Source: Paracoccaceae bacterium (lineage in GTDB: Bacteria; Pseudomonadota; Alphaproteobacteria; Rhodobacterales; Rhodobacteraceae). Taken from it: a stretch of 64,000 nucleotides of DNA. The notes beneath the pieces are model-generated. The model saw only the letters and a list, made by a program, of their open reading frames with translations, was not told the DNA's origin and did not search any database. A program made the position numbers and the translations under genes. Shown piece after piece: positions 62,484-64,000 of this stretch. The stretch lies in the NCBI GenBank assembly GCA_027489375.1, contig JAIXZW010000005.1:62001-126000 (forward strand), in the 5' to 3' direction. Each line of letters starts with the position of its first letter. Within the stretch, counting starts at the first letter, position 1.

Positions 62484-62552
62484 GGGGGGCCGTCTGCCCC
62501 CCTCGGCCTTACGGCCTCACCCCCCGAGGATATTTGGGGCGAGAGGAAGGGG
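62484..62552. repeat. Family 2 repeat module between dpp operon and DUF3422 gene
   Basis: GGGGGGCCGTCTGCCCCCC (62484-62502), then stem GGCC/GGCC (62505-62516), then CCCCCCGAGGATATTTGGGG (62520-62539) and an AGAGGAAGGGG tail. It directly separates the convergent stops and could terminate both operons. Confidence 0.88.
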
Positions 62553-63836
62553 TCAGTCGAAGTGGTTGCGGATGCGGCGCACCATGAGCCAGACGCCGGC
62601 AAGGACGACAGGCGTCAGGATCGCCATCAACCCGCCGTGGCTGATGTGGAAAGGATGGGCCAGCGGCTCCAGCGCATAGGCGGCAAGGTTGACCGCGTAA
62701 TAGCTGATCGCCACCGTCGAAAGCCCCTCGACCGTGCGTTGCAGCCGCAATTGCAGATCGGCGCGGCGGTCCATGCTTTCCAGCAGTTTCTGGTTCTGGG
62801 CCGAGCGTTCCACATCGACCCGCGTGCGGAGGAGTTCGGCCGCCCGCTGCGCCCGCTCCGCCATGCTGCGCAAACGCGCCTCGGCCGATTTCACCGTCCG
62901 CATGGCGGGGTCATAGCGGCGCATCATGAATTCGCCGAAGGTCTGGCGCCCTTGGATCCGCTGCTCGCGCAACACCTCGATCCGCTGGTTGACGATGGCC
63001 TCATAGGCCGCGGTCGCACCGAAGCGGAAGGTGTAATTCACGGCAAGGCTTTCAAGCTCGGCCGAGATGGTCAGAAGCTCGTGCAAGGCCGCCTCCGGCG
63101 ACCGCGCCGAAGTGTCCAGCGCCGAGACGAGGTCCGACAGTTGCGGGTCGAGCGCATTGAGCCGCGTGGTCAACTGCCGCGACCGCATCAGCCCGAGCAT
63201 GGACATCGAGCGATAGGTCTCCACCTCGCACAGCCGCTGCACGATGCGCCCGATGCGGCGTTCGCCCGTGCCTGGGCGGACGAAGACGGCAAAGCGCATA
63301 TGCCCCGCCGGATCGATGCGGAAATCCCCCGCGATGATCGCCGCCCCGTCCACGATGCGGCTGATGGCAAGGCTTTCGGGAACGAACCAGTCCTCGACCT
63401 TTTCCAGCACCTCGGTTTCATCCTCGGGCAGGATTTCCACACGGATCAGCACCGAACAGACCCGCTTTCCCGGCGCTTCGGCCAGCCAGTCCTCGGGGAA
63501 AACCTCGGCCTCGACCGGATCGAAGGGGCGGTCCGAGACCCCCTTCACAAAGGCCGAATAGGTCACGAATTCGGTATGGCTTTCCCACTTCAACTCGGCC
63601 CGCCCGATGGCGCCCGAGAAATGCGTGGCATCGGGCTGCGGATGGGCCGACCCGTTGCGGTCGAGCAGGTCGAGAAGATGCGCCCGATCCTTTGCCCGGT
63701 CACGGTTCGCCGCCGCCACGGGTTCCTTGATCGCCACATAGACCGCATGGCATGGCGCCGCGAGCGAGGGGAAGGGCCGCGCGTGCAGCTCGTTCACAAG
63801 GGCGTAGCGAAGCGGGTGGTCGGCGATGCTGGGCAT
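62553..63836 (-). CDS. DUF3422 family membrane protein
   Basis: A 427-residue member of the DUF3422 family. The soluble N-terminal part starts MPSIADHPLRYALVNELHARPFPSLAAP and includes HTEFVTYSAFVKGVSDRPFDP and EVETYRSMSMLGL, followed by coiled-coil helices (ELLTISAELESLAVNYTFRFGAT to EARLRSMAERAQRAAELLRTRVDVE). Two helices near the end span the membrane (TVAISYYAVNLAAYALEPL; LMAILTPVVLAGVWLMV). Function unknown. The start ATG 63836 fits the conserved N-terminus; earlier codons lack it. Confidence 0.9.
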   Translation of the reverse strand: MPSIADHPLRYALVNELHARPFPSLAAPCHAVYVAIKEPVAAANRDRAKDRAHLLDLLDRNGSAHPQPDATHFSGAIGRAELKWESHTEFVTYSAFVKGVSDRPFDPVEAEVFPEDWLAEAPGKRVCSVLIRVEILPEDETEVLEKVEDWFVPESLAISRIVDGAAIIAGDFRIDPAGHMRFAVFVRPGTGERRIGRIVQRLCEVETYRSMSMLGLMRSRQLTTRLNALDPQLSDLVSALDTSARSPEAALHELLTISAELESLAVNYTFRFGATAAYEAIVNQRIEVLREQRIQGRQTFGEFMMRRYDPAMRTVKSAEARLRSMAERAQRAAELLRTRVDVERSAQNQKLLESMDRRADLQLRLQRTVEGLSTVAISYYAVNLAAYALEPLAHPFHISHGGLMAILTPVVLAGVWLMVRRIRNHFD

Positions 63837-63940
63837 TTTGGTCCTGTCGGTTTGCACACCAGATAGGGCGGGCTGCGCTTCATCTCCATGAAAAGGGCGG
63901 AATACGCGGGTATGCAATGCTGCTGTTGCAGAAAAGCAAA

Positions 63941-63965
63941 AGGCCCCGCAGCTTTTGCGGGGCCT
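63941..63965 (-). terminator. Intrinsic terminator, probably for a gene right of the window
   Basis: AGGCCCCGCA (63941-63950) and TGCGGGGCCT (63956-63965) form a 10-bp stem with loop GCTTT. Read on the minus strand the stem is followed by TTTTGCTTTTC, a terminator-like T-rich tail. It therefore probably ends a minus-strand gene lying beyond 64000. No coding call is made for the last 35 bases. Confidence 0.75.
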
Positions 63966-64000
63966 GATGCGGCTTGCGCCTGACGTTTCGCAAGCTTGGC

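Noticed and set aside
63837..64000. tRNA gene near the right edge
   Set aside because: The GC-rich hairpin is a simple 10-bp stem with a T-rich tail on the minus strand; there is no cloverleaf or TTCGA-type T loop.

Overview
The window is a GC-rich chromosomal segment that looks like an alphaproteobacterium of the Rhodobacteraceae (Rhodobacter/Paracoccus-type). The evidence is a complete complex I operon in the order nuoA-nuoN, interspersed with the kind of extra reading frames known from Paracoccus and Rhodobacter capsulatus; a nuoN-birA-coaX-RNase J tail; a surE-pcm-nlpD block; and a tatABC operon followed by a DUF815 ATPase. I see no rRNA, tRNA, CRISPR array, transposase, integrase or phage gene. 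This is core chromosome, with intergenic repeats as the most unusual element.

Layout. 1-4.4 kb: the 5' part of pabB, hisD, a one-helix small protein, a pair of small paralogous proteins of unknown function and an aldo/keto reductase. 4.5-8.7 kb: surE-pcm-nlpD facing a CorC/CNNM-type membrane protein across a terminator and a short tandem repeat. 8.8-12 kb: tatA-tatB-tatC-DUF815 on the minus strand, divergent from a small HTH regulator with a palindrome just before its start. 12-19.1 kb: an orphan FbpC-like ATPase, an SDR protein lacking the usual Tyr/Lys pair, prfC, a low-GC lipoprotein, an OsmC-type peroxidase and a DEAD-box helicase with an Arg/Asp-rich tail. 19.1-39.9 kb, all minus strand: nuoABCDE, HHH protein, DUF5337, nuoF, DUF5333, nuoG, lipoprotein, nuoHI, carboxymuconolactone decarboxylase-like protein, nuoJ, lipoprotein, nuoKLMN, then birA, coaX and rnj, with many overlapping start and stop codons.

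40-48.3 kb: CreA, a DegT-family aminotransferase coupled to gph, glmU-glmS coupled to an AlkD-like protein, a lipoprotein and moaA. 48.6-53.8 kb: a short CydA (cyanide-insensitive-oxidase-like) with CydB, then DUF1304, an M20 amidohydrolase and a YegD-like Hsp70 on the other strand. 54-62.5 kb: an FAD-dependent amine/amino-acid oxidase and an ArgE-like deacetylase, divergent from a five-gene Dpp/Opp-type peptide transporter whose binding-protein gene ends in a strong hairpin. 62.5-64 kb: a DUF3422 membrane protein and a terminator that probably belongs to a gene to the right of the window.

Two families of structured intergenic repeats recur. Family 1 is paired short palindromes built around TGCG (8.75-8.85 kb, 40.66-40.77 kb, related single hairpins at 48.3 and 48.5 kb). 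Family 2 is G6/C6 hairpins followed by CCCCCCGAGGATATTT (13.3, 13.4, 48.4, 54.0, 62.5 kb). Both show paired base changes that keep the stems, so they are probably maintained as hairpins, and most lie at gene 3' ends where they could act as terminators or mRNA stabilisers. No clearly new defence or biosynthetic system is visible. The best candidates for new biology are the accessory proteins within the complex I operon, the small paralog pair at 2.7-3.3 kb, and these repeats.
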